64,000 nt of DNA from Flavobacteriales bacterium (GTDB lineage Bacteria; Bacteroidota; Bacteroidia; Flavobacteriales_D; Crocinitomicaceae): NCBI GenBank assembly GCA_947449575.1, contig CANFRV010000013.1, positions 35,523 to 99,522 of the forward strand, written 5' to 3'. Position 1 is the stretch's first letter. Each line of letters begins with the position of its first letter. Made by a program: the position numbers and the translations under genes. Positions 45,356 to 54,038 of the stretch are shown piece after piece. The notes below the pieces were generated by a model that searched no databases, was not told where the DNA came from, and saw nothing but the letters and a program-made list of their open reading frames with translations.

Positions 45356-45997
45356 CTATATTTTCCTCGCAATCATCAAACCATCTCTTAATGGGAAAAG
45401 AACATTTTGAACTCGAGCGTCTTCCTGGATTTTTTTATTAAAGTCCATTAAAAATCTAGTGTCTTGGTCTGTTGATTCATAGTTTTCTACCACTTTTCCA
45501 GACCAAAGCACGTTGTCTGCAATTATATATCCTCCACTTCTTACTTTATCAAAAACGAGATCAAAATACTTACTATAATTTTGTTTATCGGCGTCAATAA
45601 AAACAATATCGTAAACACACTCTAAAGTAGGAATAATAGCCATCGCGTCTCCCACTATCATCTCAATACTGTCTTTAAAATCAGATTTCCCCACAAATGA
45701 ATTTACTAACTCTTCTAATTCTTCATTCACATCAATTGTGGTAACCTTCCCTCCCTCCTTTAGTCCTTCTGCAAAAGACAAAGCTGAATAACCTGTATAC
45801 GTTCCAATTTCCAATACATTTAATGGTTGAATCATGTGCGACAACATACTTAATACACGTCCTTGAAAATGTCCGCTCAACATTCTTGGCCGCAGCACTT
45901 CAAGATTAGTTTTCCTATTCAATTCATATAAAAGAGAAGGTTCCTTTTCTGTGTGATTACAGACATACTCATCTAGTTCCTTAGAAATAAATTCCAT
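45356..45997 (-). CDS. SAM-dependent O-methyltransferase
   Basis: A 213-residue class I methyltransferase of the catechol/caffeoyl-CoA O-methyltransferase type. SAM-binding motifs are VLEIGTYTGYSALSFAEGL near 61, TTIDVNEELEE near 86, and the metal-binding region FIDADKQNYSKYFD near 133 with ADNVLWSGKV near 160. The substrate is unknown. Its own promoter seems to lie at 46029-46036. Confidence 0.9.
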   Translation of the reverse strand: MEFISKELDEYVCNHTEKEPSLLYELNRKTNLEVLRPRMLSGHFQGRVLSMLSHMIQPLNVLEIGTYTGYSALSFAEGLKEGGKVTTIDVNEELEELVNSFVGKSDFKDSIEMIVGDAMAIIPTLECVYDIVFIDADKQNYSKYFDLVFDKVRSGGYIIADNVLWSGKVVENYESTDQDTRFLMDFNKKIQEDARVQNVLFPLRDGLMIARKI

Positions 45998-46028
45998 AAA
46001 ATAGTAATTGAAAATGTAAAAAATTAAG

Positions 46029-46036
46029 CAAAGATA
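46029..46036 (-). promoter_or_regulatory. Putative -7 element for the O-methyltransferase gene
   Basis: On the minus strand the sequence is TATCTTTG, a full TAnnTTTG match, 32 bases before the start codon. No good -33 element was seen. Confidence 0.4.
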
Positions 46037-46113
46037 AAGTAATTATAAAGTCAAGAGGTATCAATTTAATGCAATGTCCATAAAATCTTAAATCAAAATC
46101 ATACCTTTACAAA

Positions 46114-46590
46114 ATGCGAACATCAAAAACAGGAGGTTATGCCGCAATAGGCGTATACAGAGGGAAAACGGAACATAATATTGGAACACTTTGGAGATCG
46201 GCTTATATTTTAGGCGCAGCATATATATTCACAGTGGAAAAAAAATATAAAAAGCAAGTTTCAGATGTACTCAACACGTGGTCTCGAATTCCTCTTTTTC
46301 ATTATCCCACTTTTGAAGATTTATTAGATAACATACCTTATAACTGTCGATTAATAGGAGTCGAAATTGATGAATCAGCTACTTTATTGCATGATTTTGA
46401 ACATCCACAACGTGCTATTTATTTATTAGGATCTGAAGATCAAGGCTTACCACAAGAAGTTCTTGATAAATGTCATTTCGTAATTAAATTACCCGGAAAT
46501 TCATCTTTAAATGTCGGAGTTACCGGTGCAATTGTGCTACATGATCGCGTTTCGAAACTGCCAACTGTTTTACCCCCGTATCATCGGTGA
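46114..46590 (+). CDS. SpoU/TrmH-family RNA methyltransferase
   Basis: A 158-residue SPOUT-fold enzyme that methylates ribose or base in tRNA or rRNA. Motif 1 is TEHNIGTLWRSAYILGAA near residue 20-37, motif 2 IYLLGSEDQGLPQEV near 108, and motif 3 IKLPGNSSLNVGVTGAIVL near 132. The length fits the TrmL-like small members, which act on tRNA position 34, but the precise target is not readable. It is convergent with the DUF721 gene. Confidence 0.9.
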   Translation: MRTSKTGGYAAIGVYRGKTEHNIGTLWRSAYILGAAYIFTVEKKYKKQVSDVLNTWSRIPLFHYPTFEDLLDNIPYNCRLIGVEIDESATLLHDFEHPQRAIYLLGSEDQGLPQEVLDKCHFVIKLPGNSSLNVGVTGAIVLHDRVSKLPTVLPPYHR

Positions 46591-46644
46591 GGGTGAGGTG
46601 TTAATGTCATATTTTTTCGGGCAGAGTCTCGATGAATCGCGCCT

Positions 46645-46947
46645 CTATCCGAAAAAAACATTTGTAATCATTTCAAATCCTGCTTTTTCATTTACACGCT
46701 GAATGATAACTTCTTTCCCATAACTTAATTCATCACGCATCACCGCTGAATCCATTGTTAAGAATAACGTTTTATTTCGGATTTGTATATTTTTTGTGCG
46801 ATTAGCAACCGCAAGTCCCATCATTTCTCCCCATGCTTGAATAACATCCATTTCCTTTAGTTTTCCATCTAAACGATATGCTTTCATTAATTTATCAATT
46901 ACTTCTCCAAGAGTGGATTGATTGGATGTTCGTTTTTTTTCGTCCAT
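46645..46947 (-). CDS. DUF721 (DciA-like) protein
   Basis: A 100-residue protein of the DUF721 family, which includes DciA, a helicase-loading or DnaB-partner protein in many bacteria. Signature features are the N-terminal LGEVIDKLMKAYRLDGKLKEMDVIQAW region and WGEMMGLAVANRTKNIQI near 45-62. It follows recF by 12 bases on the same strand. recF-dciA proximity is common. A direct role in replication is inferred from the family. Confidence 0.85.
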   Translation of the reverse strand: MDEKKRTSNQSTLGEVIDKLMKAYRLDGKLKEMDVIQAWGEMMGLAVANRTKNIQIRNKTLFLTMDSAVMRDELSYGKEVIIQRVNEKAGFEMITNVFFG

Positions 46948-46959
46948 GGTAGCTTAACT

Positions 46960-48126
46960 TTAATTTTTTAATGCATTCTTGACAGCTATATCTGGTGTTT
47001 TTACATTTACAAATTGCTGTTCATCTGTTACATGAATCTCACCATCATTGACTAAAAAATTTTTACTTTCAAACCCATTTTCTCTAAAAACAGCTCTAAT
47101 TCTTGTAGGATCAGTGTCTGTCACCAACACTTGTCCGAAATGCTGCTGTGAGACTAAGTCCATCAGTTTTTGCACACGTTGATTATCTAATTTATCAAAG
47201 ATATCATCTAACATTAAAACCGGATTTACACCCAAATTACGTTTCAACCATTCGTACTGCGCTAATTTTAAAGCGATTAAAAAAGATTTTTGTTGACCTT
47301 GAGAACCAAATTTCTTTACAGGATGGCCTTTAATAGTGAAAACTAAGTCATCCTTGTGAATTCCTGCATTTGAATGATGCGTAAAAGCATCCTTTTGCTG
47401 ATACTGAATCAATAAATCTTCAAAAGAAGCTGTATTTAATTGTGATCTATATTCTAAGTGAACTTCTTCTACTTCTAGTCCAATAAAGTTATAATTTGCC
47501 TGAAAAACTGGAATAAATTCTTCCAAAAAAAGTTTTCTAGCTTCATGAATAGCATTTCCAACTTTCACCATTTGATCATTCCAAACTTCAATAGATTCTC
47601 GATCGAATAAACCATGCTCATACATGTTTTTCAACAGCGCATTTCGTTGATCTAAAATTTTATGATATCGTTGTAAATCATCTAAATATTTCCGATTAAA
47701 TTGCGAAATAATCCCGTCCATCCATTTTCGACGAAATTCACTGCCTTCAATAATTAAATCTCTATCATACGGAGAAATCATTACAGTTGGAAACTGTCCA
47801 ATATGGTCCGCTAATTTATCATATTCATTTTTATTTCTTTTAAAAACTTTTTTTGAGCCATTCTTCACAGCACAATGAATATTAATTTCTTGGTCATTTT
47901 TAACCCAATTACCTTGAACAACGAAGAATTGTTGATCAAAACGGATGTTCTGGCGATCAATTGCATTTAAATAAGACTTACACATACTTAAATAATGTAA
48001 AGCATCCAGAATATTGGTTTTTCCTGACCCATTTTGACCAGAAAAGCAATTTATCCCAGGAGAAAACTCAATCTCAGCTTCTTCATAATTTTTAAAATTG
48101 ATAAGTTGGAGTGATTTTAAATACAT
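46960..48126 (-). CDS. recF: DNA replication and repair protein RecF
   Basis: RecF is an SMC-like ATPase that loads RecA at gaps. The N-terminus from the chosen ATG reads MYLKSLQLINFKNY; the Walker A GQNGSGKTN lies near residue 31-39, the signature SQGQQKS near 275 and Walker B VLMLDDIFDKLD near 303. An upstream ATG at 48258 would add 44 residues of hydrophobic, non-family sequence; the internal ATG is better and is preceded at once by a TATTTTTG promoter element. Length from this start is about 388 aa, close to other RecF proteins. Confidence 0.95.
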   Translation of the reverse strand: MYLKSLQLINFKNYEEAEIEFSPGINCFSGQNGSGKTNILDALHYLSMCKSYLNAIDRQNIRFDQQFFVVQGNWVKNDQEINIHCAVKNGSKKVFKRNKNEYDKLADHIGQFPTVMISPYDRDLIIEGSEFRRKWMDGIISQFNRKYLDDLQRYHKILDQRNALLKNMYEHGLFDRESIEVWNDQMVKVGNAIHEARKLFLEEFIPVFQANYNFIGLEVEEVHLEYRSQLNTASFEDLLIQYQQKDAFTHHSNAGIHKDDLVFTIKGHPVKKFGSQGQQKSFLIALKLAQYEWLKRNLGVNPVLMLDDIFDKLDNQRVQKLMDLVSQQHFGQVLVTDTDPTRIRAVFRENGFESKNFLVNDGEIHVTDEQQFVNVKTPDIAVKNALKN

Positions 48127-48130
48127 ATAG

Positions 48131-48138
48131 CAAAAATA
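48131..48138 (-). promoter_or_regulatory. Putative -7 element directly abutting recF
   Basis: The minus strand reads TATTTTTG, matching TAnnTTTG, with its final G only 5 bases upstream of the ATG. If used, the transcript would be leaderless or nearly so. A -33 element was not found. Confidence 0.35.
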
Positions 48139-48246
48139 GTGAATAGTGCTTTGAGATTTGCCATAAATTGATAGTTTTTTTCGACATATAATTAGGAGCG
48201 CCAAATAACTATAGATTTTTATGTAAAACTTGTTGATAAAATCCAA

Positions 48247-48275
48247 TTGGTAATTCAAAAAAAATACTATTTTTG
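48247..48275 (+). promoter_or_regulatory. Putative promoter for the TPR-ribH operon
   Basis: TTG at 48247-48249 and TATTTTTG at 48268-48275 are separated by 18 bases, close to the Bacteroidota consensus. The ATG of the TPR gene is 20 bases downstream of the element. Confidence 0.5.
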
Positions 48276-48295
48276 CACCTGTAAATTAGCAAACA

Positions 48296-48928
48296 ATGTT
48301 AGAAAATATATCAGGGTCATCCATTAAAGCACAATTTAAATCGAATAATAAACTTCGAATAATCACCTATATTGTTGGAGGATTAGTTCTTGCAACGGTA
48401 GTCTATTTCCTATATACTATTTTTATTTGGAATCCATCCAATGAAAAATCAAAAGCAGCTTATTTTGAAGGACTTAATTATGCTGATAAAGATTCAACGG
48501 ATGCTGCAATCGACGCATTAAGACCAGTAGTTAAAAAATATGACGGAAAAATAGGTGGTGAAATTGCTCAATTTACCTATGCTCGTCAACTAATGAATAA
48601 AGGTCAATTTTCCAAAGCGTTAGCTGAACTAGAAGGGGTAAATGTAAAAGATGAATATGTTTCTGTGATGTCAATTGGCTTACAAGGAGATTGCAAAAGT
48701 GAAATGGGGAAATATAAAGATGCAGCTGCACTCTATATTGAAGCGGCTGAGGCTAAAGAAAATGAATACACCACACCAACGTATCTATTTAAAGCAGCTA
48801 CTTGTGCAGAGAAAGTGAATGATACGGAAGCGGCCGGAGCACTTTACAAAAGAATTCTAGATAACTATCCTGATTTCTCAAATCAAAAATCGATCAAAAA
48901 ATACATCGCGAGAGCAAATAAAAAATAA
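48296..48928 (+). CDS. Membrane-anchored tetratricopeptide-repeat protein
   Basis: A 210-residue protein with an N-terminal membrane span (YIVGGLVLATVVYFLYTIF, about residues 27-45) and helical repeats beyond residue 60 (GGEIAQFTYARQLMNKGQFSKALAELEG, DAAALYIEAAEA, AGALYKRILDNYPDF), consistent with TPR folds. Members of this YfgM-like group face the periplasm and act as assembly or chaperone partners. It precedes ribH by 6 bases, an arrangement I recognise from other Bacteroidota. Confidence 0.85.
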   Translation: MLENISGSSIKAQFKSNNKLRIITYIVGGLVLATVVYFLYTIFIWNPSNEKSKAAYFEGLNYADKDSTDAAIDALRPVVKKYDGKIGGEIAQFTYARQLMNKGQFSKALAELEGVNVKDEYVSVMSIGLQGDCKSEMGKYKDAAALYIEAAEAKENEYTTPTYLFKAATCAEKVNDTEAAGALYKRILDNYPDFSNQKSIKKYIARANKK

Positions 48929-48934
48929 AATATC

Positions 48935-49459
48935 ATGGCTACTGCAAATCGCAACTTGTCAGACTACAATAAGGATTTTGTTCCAAATGGTGCCGATTTT
49001 AAAATCGGCATTGTTGTTTCTGAATGGAATGATTCAATCACATTAAATCTATTGAAAGGAGCAAAGCAAGCGTTAAATGAAAATGGAGTATTGGAGAAAA
49101 ATATCCTTGTTCGATTTGTGCCAGGTGCTTTTGAACTTTCATTAGGAGCTCAATTCATGTGTGAATATACAGAAGTTGATGGTGTTATAGCTATAGGCGT
49201 TGTAATTCAAGGAGAAACAAAACATTTTGATTTTGTATGCGATGGAGCAACTCAAGGTATCAAAGATGTTAATTTACAATACAATATACCCGTTTCTTTT
49301 TGCTTGTTAACAGATAATACTATTCAACAATCGATTGATAGATCCGGTGGGATTCATGGAAACAAAGGAATCGAATGTGCAATTGCTTGCATGAAAATGG
49401 TAGGACTTAAAAAAGATTTTGAAGCTGCTAGTGATGACGCAAAACATAATCAAAATTAA
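48935..49459 (+). CDS. ribH: 6,7-dimethyl-8-ribityllumazine synthase
   Basis: RibH condenses a ribityl-pyrimidine with dihydroxybutanone phosphate, the penultimate step to riboflavin. Signatures are VSEWNDSITLNLLKGA near residue 29, VPGAFELSLGAQFM near 63, AIGVVIQGETKHFDFVC near 88-104 with the catalytic His, and VSFCLLTDNTIQQSIDRSGG near 122-141. The 174-aa length is normal. It follows a TPR gene by 6 bases. ribD lies in another operon at 40374. Confidence 0.95.
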   Translation: MATANRNLSDYNKDFVPNGADFKIGIVVSEWNDSITLNLLKGAKQALNENGVLEKNILVRFVPGAFELSLGAQFMCEYTEVDGVIAIGVVIQGETKHFDFVCDGATQGIKDVNLQYNIPVSFCLLTDNTIQQSIDRSGGIHGNKGIECAIACMKMVGLKKDFEAASDDAKHNQN

Positions 49460-49561
49460 TTTTTTTAGGTGGTAGATTTTTAGAACTCAATCTAAAAGCA
49501 AAGTAATCTAATGTCTAACAATCTAAAGTTTAAATAAATTCAAATAAACTTTCAAAATAAT

Positions 49562-50947
49562 ATGACACTTATTAAATCTATATCTGGAATCCGTGGAACA
49601 ATCGGAGGAAAAGTTAACGATGGTTTAACGCCAGTGGATGCTGTGAAATTTGCGGCTGCTTATGGAACTTGGCTGATTAATAGGAACAATCAAAAAAAAC
49701 TAAAAGTTGTTGTTGGAAGAGATGCCAGAATTTCTGGACAGATGATTTCTGATTTAGTAATTTCTACCTTAGTTGGTTTGGGAATTGATGTCGTAAATCT
49801 GGGGCTATCAACTACCCCAACTGTAGAAATGGCTGTGGCAATGGAAAATGCTCAAGGAGGAATTATATTAACTGCTAGTCATAATCCAAAACAATGGAAT
49901 GCTTTAAAATTATTGAATGAATTAGGTGAATTTATATCCGGTTCTGATGGTGAAGAAGTTTTGAATATTGCAGAAAAAGAATCATTCATTTTTGCAGATG
50001 TTGATGACCTTGGAAAAGTAACTGAAACTGACGAATACTTAAAAAAACACATTGATGCAATTTTAGCTTTGCCGCTTGTAGATAAAGAATCAATTGAATC
50101 TGCAAATTTTAGTATCGTTGTTGACGCTGTTAATTCTACTGGCGGAATATTTGTTCCTGCAATGCTAGAAGCTTTAGGAGTAAAAAAAATTACAAAATTA
50201 TACTGCGAACCAACAGGACATTTTCCTCACAATCCAGAACCACTGCCAGAGCATTTAACTGATCTATCTGATAAAATTAAAGAAGTTGGAGCGGATATAG
50301 GTTTCACGGTAGATCCAGATGTTGACCGATTGGCTATTGTTTGTGAAGATGGTTCCATGTTTGGAGAAGAATATACATTAGTTGCAGTGGCGGATTATGT
50401 TCTAACACACACTCCTGGCTCAACTGTTTCGAATTTATCATCTACCAGAGCATTAAGAGATATTACCGAAGAAAGAGGTTTGCTATATTCAGCAGCAGCA
50501 GTTGGAGAAGTAAATGTTGTGTCAAAAATGAAAGAAACGAAAGCTGTCATTGGTGGTGAAGGAAACGGTGGAATTATTTATCCAGACCTACATTATGGAC
50601 GTGATTCATTAGTTGGAATTGCTCTATTTTTATCTCATCTAGCACATAAAAAAATCCCTGTCTCTGCGTTACGAAATAGTTATCCAACCTATACTATTTC
50701 TAAAAATAAAATTGAATTAACACCTTCAATCGATGTCGATTCTATCTTAGAAAAAATGGCATTGAAGTACGCTTCATGTGAGGTGGACACAATTGATGGA
50801 GTGAAAATCTATATTGAAAAAGAGTGGGTTCATTTAAGAAAAAGTAATACTGAACCGATAATCAGAATTTACTCTGAAAGCGCTACAGAACATAAAGCAA
50901 ATGAATTAGCAGAAAAAATAATTCGTGAAATTAGAGAAATGATCTGA
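49562..50947 (+). CDS. glmM: Phosphoglucosamine mutase
   Basis: This enzyme interconverts glucosamine 6-phosphate and glucosamine 1-phosphate for cell wall and LPS precursors. The alpha-D-phosphohexomutase motifs are complete: active-site Ser in TASHNPKQWNALK near residue 101-113, the metal loop VDPDVDRLA near 241, the sugar loop GGEGNGGIIYPD near 325, and the phosphate-binding RKSNTEPIIRIYSE near 427. The 461-aa length is correct. GlmM versus another phosphohexomutase is best guessed from cell-wall need and family shape. Confidence 0.9.
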   Translation: MTLIKSISGIRGTIGGKVNDGLTPVDAVKFAAAYGTWLINRNNQKKLKVVVGRDARISGQMISDLVISTLVGLGIDVVNLGLSTTPTVEMAVAMENAQGGIILTASHNPKQWNALKLLNELGEFISGSDGEEVLNIAEKESFIFADVDDLGKVTETDEYLKKHIDAILALPLVDKESIESANFSIVVDAVNSTGGIFVPAMLEALGVKKITKLYCEPTGHFPHNPEPLPEHLTDLSDKIKEVGADIGFTVDPDVDRLAIVCEDGSMFGEEYTLVAVADYVLTHTPGSTVSNLSSTRALRDITEERGLLYSAAAVGEVNVVSKMKETKAVIGGEGNGGIIYPDLHYGRDSLVGIALFLSHLAHKKIPVSALRNSYPTYTISKNKIELTPSIDVDSILEKMALKYASCEVDTIDGVKIYIEKEWVHLRKSNTEPIIRIYSESATEHKANELAEKIIREIREMI

Positions 50948-50978
50948 AAAAGAGATTAGACGAGAAGACATAAGATTT

Positions 50979-51015
50979 AAAGCCTTAATTATTTTTGAAT
51001 GATTAGGGCTTTTTC
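50979..51015 (+). terminator. Intrinsic terminator after glmM
   Basis: AAAGCCTTAATTATT pairs with AATGATTAGGGCTTT around a short loop and is followed by TTTT. It lies about 30 bases beyond the glmM stop. The following 170 bases to 51185 are AT-rich and without an ORF. Confidence 0.8.
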
Positions 51016-51230
51016 ATTTTTGATTAAACCATTTACCTTATTAAGCAATGATTATTTTATCAACCAAAGTAAACTTTACTATTTTTTATTTTTTTTTAAA
51101 AAAAACCTAGTATCTATGCATATCTTGAAAACAAGTCATATTTCGAATGTGCTAGGTGAAAAATAAAAAAGATTGAACCTTTTTTATGGTTGTATGTACG
51201 GATAAAAAATTACGCATTAAAAATACAACT

Positions 51231-52934
51231 ATGAAAAGACTATTTGGATTATTAGGTTTAATGTTCACTTTTACGAGTGTTCAAGCCGCAGAGAAAGAAA
51301 TTATCAAATCTACCATCACAGAGGTAACGGTTTATGCACAAGGAGCACAAGTATATCGAAAAGCAACTTACACTGTTAAACCTGGGGTCACAGAAGTAAT
51401 TATTGAAGGGATTTGTCCAACAATTGACCCAAAAAGTTTACAAGTAAAGGCTTCAGGAAATGTGATTCTTTTAGATTCAAAATACTCCCTATACTATCCT
51501 AAACCAGAAGAAATAAAATTTGATGCGATGCCTTTAAAAATAAGGAAAGATATCGGTTATTTACAAGATTCCATCTTAAACTTAACCTTTGATATTCAAG
51601 ATATTCAAGATGAAATTGATGTCTTAAACGCTGCGAAAAATATTTTAGCTAATAATGGAGCCGTTCGAGGACAAGGTAAAGTTAATGATTCAATAAATCT
51701 TTTAAAACAAACGGTAGATTACTACTCCATCAAAATGGTTGAACTTAATAAAAAATTACTTGCATTAAACCGAAGAAAAGTCGAAAAAAACGAGAAGAAA
51801 AAAAGAATGAATGAACGGTTACAGAAATTAGAAAACTACCAAGAAAATGCTAATCTAGTTCCTTCAGAAGTTGGACCATCTCACAGAATTACCATCACTT
51901 TGTCTGCAAAAGAAGCTGCAACAGGAAAGTTTTCAATCTCCTATTTAGTTTCGCAAGCAGGTTGGACACCTTTATACGATTTAAGAAGTGAAGTGATGAC
52001 CGGAAAAATAAATTTAAGCTATAAAGCACAAGTTTTTCAAAATACGGGAACAAATTGGGACGATGTTCGTTTAAATATTTCAACCAATAATCCATACCAA
52101 AACAAGACCAAACCGACACTTCACCCATGGTATATTGATTATAATCTCTATAGAGAAGATAGCAATAAAAACAATTTTATGAACTTAAATTCTGTTACAA
52201 CTGGAGCAGCGCCATCGGCTTATAAAGATAAAAGTTCACAGAAACAAGATCTAGACGGATTTAGTTACGAAAGTAATAGTACATACTCTGCACAAACAGC
52301 GAATGAGTTTGTAGAAGTAATTCAACACATGATTTCAGCGGAGTTTCGAATTGATTTGCCCTATTCCATAAAATCAAACAATGAACAATATATGGTTCTA
52401 GTGAAAAATGTGGATATTGACGCAAACTTTAAATATTACAGCATTCCAAAACTAGATAAATCAGTATATTTAGTAGCACAGCTTTCAAAATTAGATGATT
52501 TGCAATTAGTTCCAGCAAAAGCAAACATTTTTTTCGATGGAAGTTATATCGGAGAAACGTATATTGACCCAACATTAATGGAAGACACATTAACCTTGAG
52601 CTTGGGACGTGATCCGAATATTATTATAAAAAGAACATTACTGCAAAAAGATTGTAAAGAAAAAGTAATGGGAAATCAAATCGAAAAAACATTTGCGTAT
52701 AATATAGAGGTGAAAAACTTAAAATCAACGAATATTGATTTAATCATTCAGGATCAAATTCCAATCACTCAGAATGCAGATATCATTATTGAAGCAACCA
52801 ATACTGACAAAGCAAAACTATATGAAAAAACAGGAGTTCTTGAGTGGACCTTTGACTTGAAAACAAAAGAGACAAAAAATATAGGATTTAATTACAAGTT
52901 AAAATACAACAAAGATTTGAATTTACCCTTGTAA
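51231..52934 (+). CDS. DUF4139/DUF4140 (mucoidy inhibitor MuiA-like) protein
   Basis: A 567-residue exported protein with signal peptide LFGLLGLMFTFTSVQA. An N-terminal DUF4140 region (ITEVTVYAQGAQVYRKATYT) is followed by a coiled coil of Lys-rich helices (about 105-200) and the DUF4139 beta domain (ISYLVSQAGWTPLYDLRSEV onward). These proteins are widespread and poorly understood; the MuiA name comes from an effect on capsule production. I start at the ATG that begins the signal peptide. It is possibly outer-membrane or periplasm located. It stands alone between terminators. Confidence 0.88.
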   Translation: MKRLFGLLGLMFTFTSVQAAEKEIIKSTITEVTVYAQGAQVYRKATYTVKPGVTEVIIEGICPTIDPKSLQVKASGNVILLDSKYSLYYPKPEEIKFDAMPLKIRKDIGYLQDSILNLTFDIQDIQDEIDVLNAAKNILANNGAVRGQGKVNDSINLLKQTVDYYSIKMVELNKKLLALNRRKVEKNEKKKRMNERLQKLENYQENANLVPSEVGPSHRITITLSAKEAATGKFSISYLVSQAGWTPLYDLRSEVMTGKINLSYKAQVFQNTGTNWDDVRLNISTNNPYQNKTKPTLHPWYIDYNLYREDSNKNNFMNLNSVTTGAAPSAYKDKSSQKQDLDGFSYESNSTYSAQTANEFVEVIQHMISAEFRIDLPYSIKSNNEQYMVLVKNVDIDANFKYYSIPKLDKSVYLVAQLSKLDDLQLVPAKANIFFDGSYIGETYIDPTLMEDTLTLSLGRDPNIIIKRTLLQKDCKEKVMGNQIEKTFAYNIEVKNLKSTNIDLIIQDQIPITQNADIIIEATNTDKAKLYEKTGVLEWTFDLKTKETKNIGFNYKLKYNKDLNLPL

Positions 52935-52954
52935 TATTTTCACAATAACGCATC

Positions 52955-52990
52955 GAAAGCTATTCATTATTGGATGGCTTTCTTTGTTTT
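52955..52990 (+). terminator. Intrinsic terminator after the DUF4139 gene
   Basis: GAAAGCTATTC pairs with GGATGGCTTTC (including G-U pairs) around a short loop, then TTTGTTTT. It can serve both the DUF4139 gene on the plus strand and, less clearly, the photolyase operon ending at 53007 on the minus strand. Confidence 0.7.
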
Positions 52991-53006
52991 AAGGTGTTTT
53001 ATCATT

Positions 53007-53279
53007 TCACCTCTTTGAAATCTTATTATTTGTGATTGCACGTTGTAAATTACATTTGAAACGGTCGATATCCTCTACTCGTTTTTTTGCGTGTTTGGTT
53101 TTGCAGTTTTCGACACGTTCACGCCATAATTTATAACTACTAAATTTCAATTCTTTTTTCATCAACGCTTTAACATCGGCTTCCAAAAGACCAAATTGAA
53201 ATTTGATCGCATCGAATGGTGTTCTATCTTCCCAGGCCATTTCTATAATGCGGTTTATATCTTCGTTCTCTAAAATCAT
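53007..53279 (-). CDS. TIGR03643 family protein (last gene of photolyase operon)
   Basis: A 90-residue basic helical protein starting [19 protein letters not shown], with [15 protein letters not shown] near residue 28-42 and [18 protein letters not shown] near 50-67, which together are the TIGR03643 signature. Its function is unknown; the family recurs next to DUF2256 and cryptochrome genes. The ATG overlaps the DUF2256 stop by 4 bases. The C-terminal part is rich in Lys and Arg, so nucleic-acid contact is possible. Confidence 0.9.
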   Translation of the reverse strand: MILENEDINRIIEMAWEDRTPFDAIKFQFGLLEADVKALMKKELKFSSYKLWRERVENCKTKHAKKRVEDIDRFKCNLQRAITNNKISKR

Positions 53280-53416
53280 TTTTTACTTTTTTTACAACGT
53301 TCACTACAAAATTTTACATTTTCCCACTCCTTTTCCCATTTCTTTCTCCAGGTAAATGGAAGGTTGCATTTTTGACAAATATTTTCTGGTAGATTTTGTT
53401 TTTTAACACCTTTCAT
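53276..53416 (-). CDS. DUF2256 zinc-ribbon-like protein
   Basis: A 46-residue protein with four Cys in C-x2-C ... C-x3-C spacing ([15 protein letters not shown], then [11 protein letters not shown]), a likely zinc-binding knuckle. This is the DUF2256 family. The ATG at 53416 is chosen because it lies one base after the flavin-reductase stop; an upstream ATG at 53479 would overlap that gene by 62 bases. DUF2256 proteins are small partners of photolyase/cryptochrome genes in many genomes; their activity is unknown. Confidence 0.9.
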   Translation of the reverse strand: MKGVKKQNLPENICQKCNLPFTWRKKWEKEWENVKFCSERCKKSKK

Positions 53417-53417
53417 A

Positions 53418-54038
53418 TCATGGTAAGCGCGGTTTTGCATAGGGAAGTCTTGCAATTCTTTCTGTTCTATGGTATGCATCTAATCCACTGTTTGTTATTG
53501 TTTTTGTGATTTCTAAATCTATAAATCCATCGGTAGAAATCGCTTTTTCAGGTAATGATACACTTTTGATTTCACCAATTATCATTAAAGTGTTATTAAT
53601 GGGAATGTTAATTTTTGTTTTAAATTCCATACCAATTTGAACATTGGACTCTTGCACATAAGGTGCAAAAAAATCATCTCGATAAAAGGGAGTTAGTCCA
53701 CTCGCTTCAAATTCAGAAATATTTTTTGAATATCGAGCAGAAGTATGATGAGCTTGTTCCACAAAAGATTCTAGAATGTGATTAATGGTATAGAAACCTG
53801 TTTCTTCTATGTTTTCCAATGTATGACGTTCAACAGAATCAGGACGAATAATCATACCTATTAATGCTGGATTAGAACCCAAATGGACAACTGAGTTGAA
53901 AATGGCTAAATTTTCTTGACTGCCTTTGTTTTTCGTTCCAATTAACGCTACGCTTTTAAAACCGGTTAATGAATTAATGAAGCTCGCTCGAAAGCGTTGT
54001 TCCATTTGGTCTAATTCTTTCTCTGTTATAAGTTTCAT
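53418..54038 (-). CDS. Flavin reductase family protein in photolyase operon
   Basis: A 206-residue protein with an FMN-binding split-barrel fold. Signature stretches are [18 protein letters not shown] near residue 19-36, [21 protein letters not shown] near 43-63, and a C-terminal strand region with [10 protein letters not shown]. It differs from the longer flavin reductase at 9603. It overlaps DASH-cryptochrome by 4 bases and is followed by the DUF2256 gene at a 1-base gap. Supply of reduced flavin to the photolyases is a plausible hypothesis. Confidence 0.87.
   Translation of the reverse strand: MKLITEKELDQMEQRFRASFINSLTGFKSVALIGTKNKGSQENLAIFNSVVHLGSNPALIGMIIRPDSVERHTLENIEETGFYTINHILESFVEQAHHTSARYSKNISEFEASGLTPFYRDDFFAPYVQESNVQIGMEFKTKINIPINNTLMIIGEIKSVSLPEKAISTDGFIDLEITKTITNSGLDAYHRTERIARLPYAKPRLP

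Noticed and set aside
48127..48258. 44-residue N-terminal extension of RecF from an upstream ATG
   Set aside because: The extension is hydrophobic and unlike RecF, and the internal ATG sits beside a promoter element.
53417..53479. Longer DUF2256 protein from the ATG at 53479
   Set aside because: It would overlap the flavin-reductase gene by 62 bases; the ATG at 53416 fits the tight operon and leaves the four-Cys core intact.
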